The notes below the pieces were generated by a model. It ran no database searches. It had not been told where the DNA came from and saw only the letters and a list, made by a program, of their open reading frames with translations. From Pseudomonadota bacterium (GTDB lineage Bacteria > Pseudomonadota > Gammaproteobacteria > Burkholderiales > Burkholderiaceae_E): a DNA stretch of 64,000 bases. Positions 12,994 to 21,447 of this stretch are shown piece after piece. Every line of letters begins with the position of its first letter. The first letter of the stretch is position 1. The stretch covers positions 1 through 64,000 of the forward strand of contig CAUJHG010000022.1 of the NCBI GenBank assembly GCA_963204785.1, read 5' to 3'. The position numbers were made by a program, and so were the translations under genes.

Positions 12994-13021
12994 ATTGTAG
13001 CGGATCGGCCGCGCCTACAAT
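12994..13021. promoter_or_regulatory. Dyad carrying mirror-image promoter elements for tRNA-Leu and hpnC
   Basis: ATTGTAG (12994-13000) and CTACAAT (13015-13021) are exact reverse complements 14 nt apart. On each strand this gives TTGTAG, 15 nt, TACAAT, so the same 28 bp could act as a leftward promoter for tRNA-Leu (13 nt away) and a rightward one for hpnC (start codon 7 nt after the -10). The 15-nt spacing is short for sigma70, so it may instead be an operator. Confidence 0.4.
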
Positions 13022-13028
13022 GCCTTCC

Positions 13029-13895
13029 ATGCACGCCCAGCGCAGGGCCGGCCTGCTGACCGGCGTCGATCACTACGAGAACTTCCCGGTGGGGTCGGTC
13101 CTGGTTCCCCGGCGGCTGCGCCCCGCACTGCTGGCGCTCTACCGCTTCGCCCGCTACGCCGACGACGTCGCCGACGAGGGTGACGCGCCCGCGCAGCTGC
13201 GGCTGGCGGAGCTCGCGCAGATGGAGACGGCGCTGCGCAGCCCCGCGGCAGCCGGTTCGGCGGACGATCATCCGGTCGTCGCTGCACTGCGCCCCTGGCT
13301 CGCGGCCCACGGTCTGTCGCGCGACGACTGCCTCGCGCTGCTCTCGGCCTTCCGGCAGGACGTCACGGTCACCCGGTACCGCAGCTTCGCCGAGCTGCGC
13401 GACTACTGCCGACGCTCGGCCGATCCGGTCGGCCATCTCGTGCTGGAGCTGTTCGGATGCCGCAACGCGCAGACCGAGGCGCTTGCCGATCCGATCTGCA
13501 CCGCGCTGCAGCTGGTCAATTTCCTCCAGGACGTCGCCCCCGACTGGCAGCGCGGCCGCCTCTATCTGCCGCTCGACAGCCTGGCCGACGAGGGCCTGGA
13601 CGCGGCGGCGGTTGGAGGCGCGGTGCGCGCCGGGCGCGCGAGCCCCGCGCTGCGCCGCTGCATCGCCCGCGAGGCGCGTCGCGCCGGTGCGCTGCTAGAA
13701 TCCGGCGCGCCTCTGCCGCGGCTCGTGCCGCGGCGCCTGGCCTGGGAGCTGCGGGCGACGCTGGCCGGCGCGCGGCGCATCCTCGAGCTCCTGGACGCCG
13801 GCGGCCACGACCCGATCGCCCGCCGTCCCCGGCTGCACGCACGCGACGCCCCCGCCCTGCTGCGCCTGATGCTCTGCCCGCCCCGCCCACGATGA
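13029..13895 (+). CDS. hpnC: Hydroxysqualene synthase HpnC
   Basis: Second of three enzymes (HpnD, HpnC, HpnE) making squalene from two farnesyl diphosphates without NADPH-dependent squalene synthase; HpnC converts presqualene diphosphate to hydroxysqualene. About 288 residues of the trans-isoprenyl diphosphate synthase head-to-head family. First Asp-rich motif RYADDVADEGDAP, second region LQLVNFLQDVAPDWQRGRLYLP. Start ATG 13029 preferred because a -10-like TACAAT (13016-13021) would overlap the other ATG at 13020. Its stop overlaps the hpnD start (ATGA), so translation is probably coupled. Confidence 0.92.
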   Translation: MHAQRRAGLLTGVDHYENFPVGSVLVPRRLRPALLALYRFARYADDVADEGDAPAQLRLAELAQMETALRSPAAAGSADDHPVVAALRPWLAAHGLSRDDCLALLSAFRQDVTVTRYRSFAELRDYCRRSADPVGHLVLELFGCRNAQTEALADPICTALQLVNFLQDVAPDWQRGRLYLPLDSLADEGLDAAAVGGAVRAGRASPALRRCIAREARRAGALLESGAPLPRLVPRRLAWELRATLAGARRILELLDAGGHDPIARRPRLHARDAPALLRLMLCPPRPR

Positions 13896-14749
13896 GCCCC
13901 GACGAGTACTGCCAGGACAAGGCCGCCCGCAGCGGATCGAGCTTCTACTACAGTTTCCTGTTCCTCCCGGTCGCGCAGCGGCGTGCGATCACCGCGCTCT
14001 ATGCCTTCTGCCGCGAGGTCGACGACGTGGTCGACGAGAGCAGCGACGCCGGCCTCGCGCGCACGCGGCTGGGCTGGTGGCGCGAAGAGCTCGGGCGCCT
14101 CTTCGACGGCCACCCGGAGCACCCGGTCACGCGCGCGCTGCAGCCGCATCTCGGCGCCTTCGGCATCGATCGCAGCCGCCTGAACGAGATCGTCGACGGC
14201 ATGGAGATGGACCTCGACCAGGACCGCTACGTCGACTTCGAGGGGCTGCGGCTGTACTGCCACCGCGTCGCCGGCGTGGTGGGCACGCTGTCGGCAGGGA
14301 TCTTCGCCGGTGGTGGCGAACCCTGCCGCGACTACGCCGAGGCGCTGGGAATCGCGCTGCAGCTCACCAACGTGATCCGCGACGTGGGCGACGACGCGCG
14401 CCGCGGGCGCATCTACCTGCCGATCGACGACCTGCGCCGCTTCGGCGTGGCCGCGCACGAGATCCTCGCCGCGCGCAGCAGCGACGCCTTCGTCGCGCTG
14501 ATGCGCTTCCAGGCCCAGCGTGCCCGCGCCTTCTACCGCGAGGCCTTCGCCGCGCTGCCTCCCCCGGCCGTCCGTGCGCAGCGCCCCGGGCTGATCATGG
14601 CAGCGATCTACGCCGCGCTGCTCGACGAAATCGAGGACGACGGCTTCCAGGTCCTGCGGCACCGGGTGGCGCTCACTCCCGCGCGCAAGCTGTGGATCGC
14701 CTGGCGAACCTGGATGCGCTCCGGTCCGCCAAAGATCCGCGCCGGATGA
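13892..14749 (+). CDS. hpnD: Presqualene diphosphate synthase HpnD
   Basis: Condenses two farnesyl diphosphates to presqualene diphosphate, the first step of the HpnCDE squalene route. 285 residues. N-terminus has YCQDKAARSGSSFYYSFLFL, then the two diphosphate/Mg-binding Asp motifs CREVDDVVDESSD and LTNVIRDVGDDARRGRIYLP. Starts in ATGA with the hpnC stop and ends in ATGA with hpnE, so the three genes form one tight operon. The family resembles phytoene synthases; the context with hpnC and hpnE decides the call. Confidence 0.93.
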   Translation: MSPDEYCQDKAARSGSSFYYSFLFLPVAQRRAITALYAFCREVDDVVDESSDAGLARTRLGWWREELGRLFDGHPEHPVTRALQPHLGAFGIDRSRLNEIVDGMEMDLDQDRYVDFEGLRLYCHRVAGVVGTLSAGIFAGGGEPCRDYAEALGIALQLTNVIRDVGDDARRGRIYLPIDDLRRFGVAAHEILAARSSDAFVALMRFQAQRARAFYREAFAALPPPAVRAQRPGLIMAAIYAALLDEIEDDGFQVLRHRVALTPARKLWIAWRTWMRSGPPKIRAG

Positions 14750-16098
14750 AGGTCGCGGTGGTCGGCGCCGGCTGGGCCGGGCTGGCAGCAGCGCTGCGCC
14801 TGACCGGCCTCGGCGCGCAGGTCACGCTGTTCGAGGCAGCACCGATCGCCGGCGGGCGGGCGCGCAGCGCGTCGATCCGCACCTCGCTGGGCCGCTTCAC
14901 GCTCGACAACGGCCAGCACCTGGTGCTCGGTGCCTACCGTGACACGCTGGCCCTGATCCAGGACCTGGGGGCGGGCGAGCACCTGCGCCGCTCCCGCCTG
15001 GCGCTCAGGTCCGCGTCCGGTGTCGCGCTTCGGGCCGCAGCGCTGCCGGCGCCGCTGCACCTTGCCTGGGCGACGCTCACCGCACGCGGCCTGGGCCCCG
15101 GTGCGCGCACCGGGATGATGCGGCTGATCCTCGGCCTGCAGGGCGCCGGCTGGCGCACGCCTGCCGGAGAGACCGTTGCCGCCCTGCTCGCACGCCATCG
15201 CCAGCCGCAGGGGCTGGTCCGGCGGCTCTGGGAGCCGCTGTGCGTCGGGGCGCTGAACACCCTGCCACAGGCAGCCTGCGCCGCGGCCTTCGCTGCGGTG
15301 CTGCGTGACTCGCTGGGCGCAGCCCGCAGTGCATCGGACTTCGTGACCAGCGACGCGCCGCTGGGCGAACTGCTGCCGCAGCCCGCGCTCGCGCGGCTCA
15401 CCGCGCTCGGCGCCAGCGTCCGGCTGCGCGCACCGGTGCAGCGCGTGCTGCGCGAGGCGACAGGCTGGCGCGCGCTGACGCTGCGCGAGGCGCCCGGCGC
15501 CGGCGCAAGGCACGACGCGCTGCTGCTCGCGCTGCCCCCCTGGGCTGCGGCCGGCTTGCTCGAAGCCTCGGCAATCCGCTGCGAAGCCCTGCGCGCCTTC
15601 GAACCCGAGCCGATCGCCACCGCATGGGCCTTCTGGCGCCCGCACCAAGCCCCGGATCTGCCGCGCTGGGGCCTGCTGGACGAGGACCCGGCGCGCGGGC
15701 GCCACGGTCAATGGTTCTTCGACCGCGGAGTCCTGCAGGCCGACGATGGCCCAGCGCAGACGGCAGCCCCGGCAGGGGCGGCGCGGGTCGGTGGCATCGT
15801 GATCAGCGTGGCGAGTCGGATCGAGAGGCTTGCCGCAGCCGAAGTCTGCGAGGGAGTCGTCGCGCAATTGCAGGAGGCCTTCGGGGGCGCACCGCCCGTG
15901 GCGATCCGGCTGCTCACCGAACGACGTGCGACCTTTCGCTGCACACCGCAGCGGCCGCGGCTGACGCCGGATCACCTGCACGCACAGGCGCCCGGCCTGT
16001 GGCTTGCCGGCGACTGGCTCTGGCCCGACTACCCGGCGACGCTGGAAGCTGCGGTGCGAAGCGGCGAGGCAGCCGCCGAGGCGATCCTCGCCGGCTGA
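14746..16098 (+). CDS. hpnE: Hydroxysqualene dehydroxylase HpnE
   Basis: FAD-dependent amine-oxidase-fold enzyme that reduces hydroxysqualene to squalene, completing the HpnCDE pathway. 450 residues. N-terminal dinucleotide fold VVGAGWAGLAAALRLTGLGA followed by FEAAPIAGGRARS; C-terminal FAD-closing segment GLWLAGDWLWPDYPATLEAAV. Start ATG 14746 overlaps the hpnD stop. No squalene-hopene cyclase or other hpn gene lies in the window, so whether squalene goes to hopanoids is not shown here. The gene is convergent with radA, only 10 nt apart. Confidence 0.92.
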   Translation: MKVAVVGAGWAGLAAALRLTGLGAQVTLFEAAPIAGGRARSASIRTSLGRFTLDNGQHLVLGAYRDTLALIQDLGAGEHLRRSRLALRSASGVALRAAALPAPLHLAWATLTARGLGPGARTGMMRLILGLQGAGWRTPAGETVAALLARHRQPQGLVRRLWEPLCVGALNTLPQAACAAAFAAVLRDSLGAARSASDFVTSDAPLGELLPQPALARLTALGASVRLRAPVQRVLREATGWRALTLREAPGAGARHDALLLALPPWAAAGLLEASAIRCEALRAFEPEPIATAWAFWRPHQAPDLPRWGLLDEDPARGRHGQWFFDRGVLQADDGPAQTAAPAGAARVGGIVISVASRIERLAAAEVCEGVVAQLQEAFGGAPPVAIRLLTERRATFRCTPQRPRLTPDHLHAQAPGLWLAGDWLWPDYPATLEAAVRSGEAAAEAILAG

Positions 16099-16108
16099 GC
16101 CTGCGGCT

Positions 16109-17470
16109 TCAGTCCCAGGCAGCCTGCAGCGCCTGGTCGATGCGATCCAGCGCAAGCACCTCGAGCCCTTCGGGCGTGCGTCTGGGCGCATTCGCGCGCG
16201 GAAGCAGCAGCTTGCCAAAGCCCAGCTTGGCCGCCTCGCGCATCCTCTCCTGGCCCCGCGGCGCGGGCCGGATCTCGCCGGCCAGCCCCACCTCCCCGAA
16301 CACCGCAAGCCCGGCCGGCAAGGGACGGCTCTTCAGCGAGGACACCACTGCCAGCAGCACCGCCAGGTCGGCAGCGGGCTCGCCGATGCGCACCCCGCCC
16401 ACGGCGTTGACGAACACGTCCTGGTCGTAGAGTGCGATGCCCGCGTGCCGGTGCAGCACCGCGAGCAGCATCGCGAGGCGATTGTGCTCCAGCCCCACCG
16501 ACAGCCGGCGCGGGTTCGGGACGTGGGCCGTGTCGACCAGCGCCTGCACCTCGACCAGCAGCGGCCGGCTGCCCTCCTGTGTGACGAGCACGCAGGCGCC
16601 CGGCACCTGCTGCGCGTGCTGCGAGAGGAACAGCGCCGAGGGGTTGGACACGCCGCGCAGGCCGCGGTCGGTCATCGCGAACACCCCGAGCTCGTTGACC
16701 GCACCGAAGCGGTTCTTGAAGGCGCGCACCAGCCGGAAGGACGAGTGCGTGTCGCCCTCGAAGTAGAGCACCGTGTCGACCATGTGCTCGAGAACGCGCG
16801 GTCCCGCCAGCGTGCCTTCCTTGGTCACGTGCCCGATCATCACGACCGAGGTGCCGGTCTGCTTGGACAGGCGGGTGAGCTGCGCGGCGCACTCGCGCAC
16901 CTGCGCGACCGAGCCCGGCGCCGACTGCAACTGCTCCGAGTACAGGGTCTGGATCGAGTCGACCACGACCACCGACGGGCGCCGCGCCTCGATCGCCGCG
17001 CAGATCCGCTCCAGCGAAGTCTCCGCCAGCAGGGGCAGCCGCTGCGCATCCACGCCGAGCCTGCGGGCACGCAGCGCGACCTGCGCGGCCGACTCCTCGC
17101 CGCTCACGTAGAGCACCTCGCGCCCTGTCGACAGATGCGCAAGCGACTGCAGCAGCAGGGTCGACTTGCCGATTCCAGGGTCGCCGCCGATCAGCACCAC
17201 CGAACCTTCGACCAGGCCGCCGCCGAGCACCCGGTCGAATTCGTCGATCCCGCTGGGCATCCGGTCGAGTTCCTGGGCCGCGACCTCGCCGAGAAGCTGC
17301 ACGTCGGCCGCCGGCGCCAGTCCGGCGAAGCGGTTCTTCGCTGCCGACCGGTCCGGCTCGACGGTCTCGACCAGGGTGTTCCAGGCATTGCACTGCGGAC
17401 ACTGTCCGAGCCACTTCGGACTGACGCCGCCGCAGGCGTTGCAGACGAAACGCACGCGCTCCCTGGCCAT
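16109..17470 (-). CDS. radA: DNA repair/recombination protein RadA (Sms)
   Basis: RecA-related, DnaB-like helicase that drives branch migration of recombination intermediates. 453 residues. N-terminal zinc finger CNACGGVSPKWLGQCPQC, RecA-like core with Walker A GGDPGIGKST, the RadA-specific KNRFG motif (RAFKNRFGAVNELGVF), and a C-terminal Lon-protease-like domain without the catalytic serine context (VNAVGGVRIGEPAADLAVLLA). ATG 17470 shares one base with the alr stop (TGATG), so alr and radA are an operon and probably translationally coupled. Confidence 0.96.
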   Translation of the reverse strand: MARERVRFVCNACGGVSPKWLGQCPQCNAWNTLVETVEPDRSAAKNRFAGLAPAADVQLLGEVAAQELDRMPSGIDEFDRVLGGGLVEGSVVLIGGDPGIGKSTLLLQSLAHLSTGREVLYVSGEESAAQVALRARRLGVDAQRLPLLAETSLERICAAIEARRPSVVVVDSIQTLYSEQLQSAPGSVAQVRECAAQLTRLSKQTGTSVVMIGHVTKEGTLAGPRVLEHMVDTVLYFEGDTHSSFRLVRAFKNRFGAVNELGVFAMTDRGLRGVSNPSALFLSQHAQQVPGACVLVTQEGSRPLLVEVQALVDTAHVPNPRRLSVGLEHNRLAMLLAVLHRHAGIALYDQDVFVNAVGGVRIGEPAADLAVLLAVVSSLKSRPLPAGLAVFGEVGLAGEIRPAPRGQERMREAAKLGFGKLLLPRANAPRRTPEGLEVLALDRIDQALQAAWD

Positions 17471-18540
17471 CAGCCGATCGCCTCGACCCGCACGCGTGGC
17501 GCGAGCGCGCACATCAGTTCGTAGCCGATCGTGCCTGCGGCCGCGGCCACCTCGTCGATCGGCACCGTTTCGCCCCAGAGCTCGACCTCGGCGCCGACAT
17601 CGGCCTGCGGCACCGGAGTGAGATCGACCGTGAGCATGTCCATCGACACCCGCCCGACCACGCGTGTGCGCACCCCGGCCACCGCGACCGGCGTGCCGGT
17701 GGACGCCCGACGCGGGTAGCCGTCCGCGTATCCGCAGGCTGCGACGCCGATGCGCATCGGGGCCGGCGCGGTGAAGGTGGAGCCGTAGCCGACCCGGTCG
17801 CCCGCCTGCAGCTGCTGCACGCCGATCAGCCGCGAGGCCAGCGTCATCGCCGCACGCAGGCCAAGCCCGGCAGCGCTGCGTCCGGCGAAGGGGCTGGCGC
17901 CGTACAGGGCGACTCCCGGACGCACCCAGTCGCCACGACCGTGGCACTGATCGATCAGCGCGGCGGAGTTCGCAAGCGAGGACTCCTGCGGCAGGCCTGT
18001 GACCAGCTCGAGGAAGCGCGCCCGCGCAGCATCGGCACCGCCGGGCAGGTCGGCGTCGGCGAAGTGCGTCAGCAGGCCGCGCAGCTGCACGGTGGGCAGC
18101 GCCGTCAGCCGCGCGTAGGCCTGCCGGACCATCGCCGGCTGGAACCCCAGACGGTTCATCCCGGTGTTGAGCTTGAGCTGCACCGCGATCACCGGGCCGC
18201 GACTGCGCGCCTCGAGCCAGCCCAGTTGCTGCTCGCAGTGCACGACGAGCTCCAGCCCGAGCGCGGCCGCCTCGTCGAGATCCACGGGCTCGAACGCTCC
18301 CTCGAGCATCAGGATCCGCCCTGCCCAGCCCGACTCCCGCAGCCATCGGGCCTGGTCGAACTCGACCATCGCGAGTCCGTCGGCCAGCGCGAAACCGCGC
18401 AGGGCGTGCGCCAGCCCGTGACCGTAGGCGTTGGCCTTGACCACCGCCCAGATGCGCGCGCCGGCTGCGCGTCGCCGGGCGAGCTCGAGGTTATGCTGCA
18501 TTGCAGCAACCGAAATGATCGCCTTGGTGGGTCGGGGCAT
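17470..18540 (-). CDS. alr: Alanine racemase
   Basis: PLP enzyme interconverting L- and D-alanine for peptidoglycan. 356 residues from ATG 18540 (MPRPTKAIISVAAMQHNLEL); a longer TTG-started form was rejected. The PLP lysine is Lys35 in WAVVKANAYGHG; the second catalytic residue is the tyrosine in DRVGYGSTFTAP. It is upstream of and overlapping radA and divergent from lplT, a conserved betaproteobacterial neighbourhood. Confidence 0.95.
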   Translation of the reverse strand: MPRPTKAIISVAAMQHNLELARRRAAGARIWAVVKANAYGHGLAHALRGFALADGLAMVEFDQARWLRESGWAGRILMLEGAFEPVDLDEAAALGLELVVHCEQQLGWLEARSRGPVIAVQLKLNTGMNRLGFQPAMVRQAYARLTALPTVQLRGLLTHFADADLPGGADAARARFLELVTGLPQESSLANSAALIDQCHGRGDWVRPGVALYGASPFAGRSAAGLGLRAAMTLASRLIGVQQLQAGDRVGYGSTFTAPAPMRIGVAACGYADGYPRRASTGTPVAVAGVRTRVVGRVSMDMLTVDLTPVPQADVGAEVELWGETVPIDEVAAAAGTIGYELMCALAPRVRVEAIG

Positions 18541-18567
18541 GCGGGCAACGGGCGGGAAGGCCCTGGA

Positions 18568-18723
18568 ACTATACCCGCTCGCAACGCACTCCCCGGCATC
18601 GCTCGCCGCCCTCGCCTCGACATCGGCCCTGGTCAAGGCGCTGGTTCGCGCGTCAGGCCGTCGGCCGCAGGCCGACCGATGGACTTTCCCCGCGGCGGCC
18701 AGCGCAGGCCTTCGTGGTATAAC
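18568..18723. promoter_or_regulatory. Divergent alr/lplT intergenic region with two -10 boxes
   Basis: The 223-nt gap 18541-18763 separates the divergent genes. A TATAGT on the minus strand (18573-18568) is 28 nt before alr, and a TATAAC on the plus strand (18718-18723) is 40 nt before lplT. Neither has a recognisable -35 at 16-18 nt, so these are weak predictions. I see nothing else in the gap. Confidence 0.35.
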
Positions 18724-18763
18724 GCGTGCGCCCCGGCATCCACCGGGCCCCTGCCGGGAACAG

Positions 18764-20026
18764 ATGAAACGCGGGTTCTACACGATCATGGCGGCGCAGT
18801 TCTTCTCGTCGCTCGCCGACAACGCGCTGCTGATCGCCGCGATCGCCCTGCTCATCGAGACGGCGGCTCCCGACTGGATGAAGCCGCTGCTCAAGCTCTT
18901 CTTCACGATCTCCTACGTGGTCCTCGCCCCGTTCGTGGGTGCATTCGCCGATGCGATGCCCAAGGGGCGGGTGATGTTCGTGACCAACGCGATCAAGATC
19001 GTTGGCTGCCTGCTGATGTTCTTCACCGTCCACCCCCTGCTCGCCTATGCGGTGGTGGGCTTCGGCGCGGCCGCCTACTCGCCGGCCAAGTACGGGATCC
19101 TCACCGAGCTGCTTCCGCCGGAGAGACTGGTGGCCGCCAACGGCTGGATCGAGGGCACGACGGTCGGCTCGATCATCCTGGGAACCGTGGTCGGCGGCGC
19201 GCTGATCAACCCTTCGGTGTCGGACGTGCTGCTGACGTTCGACGTCCCGGGGCTGGACACCGGGATCGACACTCCGGCCGAGGCGGCGATCCTGATCATC
19301 GCCGTCCTCTATGCGATCGCGGCGCTGTTCAATCTGCGCATCCCCGACACCGGCGCGCGCTATCCGCACCAGCAGGCGCATCCGGTACGCCTGCTGGTGG
19401 ACTTCGCCCGCTGCGTGAAGGTGCTCTGGTGCGACCGGCTCGGCCAGGTCTCGCTGGCGGTCACCACCCTGTTCTGGGGCGCAGGCGCGACGCTGCAGTT
19501 CATCGTCCTCGACTGGGCCAGGACGGCGCTGGGAATGCCGCTGGACAAGGCGGCCATCCTGCAGGGCGTGGTTGCGGTGGGCATCGCGCTCGGCGCGGTC
19601 GGCGCCGCCCGTCTGGTTCCGCTGAAGGGCTCGCTGCGCGTGCTGCCGGTTGGGGTGGGAATGGGGCTGCTGGTGCCACTGATGACCCTGGTCTCCTCGG
19701 AGACCGCGGCCTGGCCGCTGCTGGTGCTGATCGGCGCGCTCGCCGGATTCTTCGTGGTGCCGATGAACGCGCTGCTGCAGCACCGGGGTCACGTGCTGAT
19801 GAGCGCGGGACATTCGATCGCGGTGCAGAACTTCAACGAGAACCTGAACATCCTGCTGATGCTCGGGCTGTACGCGCTGCTGATCCGGCTCGGGCTGCAC
19901 ATCAACTGGATCGTGCTGCTGTTCGGCCTGTTCGTCGCCTCGACGATGCTGCTGGTGATCGGGCGGCACAACGCCAACCAGCGCGAGTTCGACTCGGTCA
20001 CGCTGATCGGCGAACCGCGTCACTGA
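18764..20026 (+). CDS. lplT: Lysophospholipid transporter LplT (MFS)
   Basis: Major-facilitator permease that flips lysophospholipids across the inner membrane for re-acylation. 420 residues and about 12 membrane helices, starting KRGFYTIMAAQFFSSLADNA, with the MFS loop FADAMPKGRVMFVTN between helices 2 and 3. The C-terminal half has LQHRGHVLMSAGHSIAVQN and the conserved NENLNILLMLGLYAL. Frame open upstream but the start ATG 18764 fits the first helix. In enterobacteria the partner acyltransferase Aas is adjacent; here no aas is next to it, so function is by family. It is divergent from alr. Confidence 0.88.
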   Translation: MKRGFYTIMAAQFFSSLADNALLIAAIALLIETAAPDWMKPLLKLFFTISYVVLAPFVGAFADAMPKGRVMFVTNAIKIVGCLLMFFTVHPLLAYAVVGFGAAAYSPAKYGILTELLPPERLVAANGWIEGTTVGSIILGTVVGGALINPSVSDVLLTFDVPGLDTGIDTPAEAAILIIAVLYAIAALFNLRIPDTGARYPHQQAHPVRLLVDFARCVKVLWCDRLGQVSLAVTTLFWGAGATLQFIVLDWARTALGMPLDKAAILQGVVAVGIALGAVGAARLVPLKGSLRVLPVGVGMGLLVPLMTLVSSETAAWPLLVLIGALAGFFVVPMNALLQHRGHVLMSAGHSIAVQNFNENLNILLMLGLYALLIRLGLHINWIVLLFGLFVASTMLLVIGRHNANQREFDSVTLIGEPRH

Positions 20027-20072
20027 GCGCCGCGGGCCCGGCACCGGCCGCCCCGCGTGCTGCTGCGGCCTC

Positions 20073-20963
20073 TCAGTCGCCTCGCTCGGCCCTTCCGGCC
20101 GCCTCGAAGTGCTCCTGCGCCAGGCACAGGTCGGCCCAGGCGAGCGCCTTCTCCTCGGGCCTGCGCAGCAGGTAGGACGGATGCCAGGTGACCACCGCCG
20201 GCACATCGAGCGCGCCGACGCGCAGGCGGTGGACCTGGCCGCGAAGGCTGCCCACCGAGGCCTCGGTGCCCAGCATCGCGTGCGCGGCCACCCGCCCCAG
20301 CAGGAGCACGAACTGCGGCGCGAGCAGTTCGACCTGCCGCCGCAGGAAAGGCAGGCAGCAGGCGATCTCCTCGGGCAGCGGATTGCGGTTGCCCGGTGGC
20401 CGGCACTTCACGACGTTGGCGATGAAGACATTGCGCTGCCGATCCAGGCCGATCGCGGCGAGCATTGCGTCGAGCAGGCGGCCGGCCTGCCCGACGAAGG
20501 GCTCGCCACTGGCATCTTCCTCCGCGCCCGGGCCTTCGCCGATCACCAGCCAGCGCGCTTCCTGCGGGCCGACCCCGAACACGGTGCGATTGCGTCCCTC
20601 GCTCAGGCTGCAGGCCCGGCAGGACTGCACTGCGGCGCGCAGCTCCGGCCATCCGCTCGAAGCGACCTCGACCTGCGCCCCAGCCGGCGGCCGGGACAGC
20701 CCGGGGGCGTCTTCAGGATGCGGCGGCCCGGGCGACGGCGCCGGATCGGGCCGCATCGACGCGGCCGCCCGGGGCAGCGGGTCGTGCACGGCCGGCGAGC
20801 CCGGCTCCAGCCCGGGCGCTGGGAATCGCTGCGGGGGCAGCGCGGCCGCGGGCGCTTCGTCATCCTCGGGGGCTGCGTGCGCACCGGCCGCGGGAACGCC
20901 ACGCAGCCGCCACAGCGGGCCGAGCTCCAGCGCCTGCCAGGCGCGCTGCCGACGCTCATCCAC
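20073..20963 (-). CDS. Uracil-DNA glycosylase, family 4 (Fe-S)
   Basis: Removes uracil from DNA. The C-terminal 200 residues carry the family-4 signatures: cysteines in SCRACSL, the active-site stretch VIGEGPGAEEDASGEPFVG, VVKCRPPGNRNPLPEE with a further cluster cysteine, and the HPSYLLR motif. The N-terminal ~100 residues are Pro/Ala/Glu-rich low complexity, as in many betaproteobacterial members annotated as phage-SPO1 DNA-polymerase-like. GTG 20963 overlaps the rimI stop by 8 nt; TTG 20969 is an alternative. Last gene of a tsaB-rimI-udg operon. Confidence 0.9.
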   Translation of the reverse strand: MDERRQRAWQALELGPLWRLRGVPAAGAHAAPEDDEAPAAALPPQRFPAPGLEPGSPAVHDPLPRAAASMRPDPAPSPGPPHPEDAPGLSRPPAGAQVEVASSGWPELRAAVQSCRACSLSEGRNRTVFGVGPQEARWLVIGEGPGAEEDASGEPFVGQAGRLLDAMLAAIGLDRQRNVFIANVVKCRPPGNRNPLPEEIACCLPFLRRQVELLAPQFVLLLGRVAAHAMLGTEASVGSLRGQVHRLRVGALDVPAVVTWHPSYLLRRPEEKALAWADLCLAQEHFEAAGRAERGD

Positions 20964-21447
20964 GGGCAAGGTCCTTGCGCATCACCAGCGCGTCCTCGCG
21001 TGTCCCGCCCTGGTCCGGGTAGTAGCCGCGACGCAGTCCGATCGACTCGAAGCCGCTGGACGCATAGAGCCGCCTGGCCGGGAGGTTGGACGGACGCACC
21101 TCGAGCAGGATCGAGCGCGCGCCACGCAGACGCAGGTTCGCACACAGCCAGTCGAGCATCGCGCGGCCCAGCCCCCGGCCCTGGTGCGCGGCGTCGACGC
21201 TGAGGTTCAGCAGATGGACCTCGTCGGGCAGCCACATGAGGACCGCATAGCCAGCGATCGTCCCGGGCGCGGCGTCGGGCGACTCGAACACCCAGCCGTC
21301 GTAGCCCGCGCTCAGCGAATCGCTGAAGTTGCCGATGGTCCAGGGAAAGGGATAGACCGAGACCTCGATCTCGATCACCCGCGCCAGATCGGCAGGCTGC
21401 ATCGGGCGGCAGCGCAGTGCCAGGCCCTGACGAGGCTGCGCGCTCAT
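20956..21447 (-). CDS. rimI: Ribosomal protein S18-alanine N-acetyltransferase RimI
   Basis: GNAT enzyme that acetylates the N-terminal alanine of ribosomal protein S18. 163 residues from ATG 21447 (MSAQPRQGLALRCRPMQPAD). The acetyl-CoA loop is HQGRGLGRAMLDWLC, preceded by VHLLNLSVDAAHQG, and the C-terminal strand region LEVRPSNLPARRLYASSGF is typical. Its start overlaps the tsaB stop in ATGA, giving the widely conserved tsaB-rimI pair. Confidence 0.93.
   Translation of the reverse strand: MSAQPRQGLALRCRPMQPADLARVIEIEVSVYPFPWTIGNFSDSLSAGYDGWVFESPDAAPGTIAGYAVLMWLPDEVHLLNLSVDAAHQGRGLGRAMLDWLCANLRLRGARSILLEVRPSNLPARRLYASSGFESIGLRRGYYPDQGGTREDALVMRKDLARG

Noticed and set aside
17473-18346. Upstream extension of the radA frame across alr
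   Set aside because: RadA homology begins with its zinc finger at ATG 17470, and alr is clearly coded in the other frame.
20073-20963. Reading the uracil-DNA glycosylase as a phage DNA-polymerase fragment
   Set aside because: That is an old family label; the Fe-S cysteines, the GEGPGAEED active site and the HPSYLLR motif fit family-4 uracil-DNA glycosylase.
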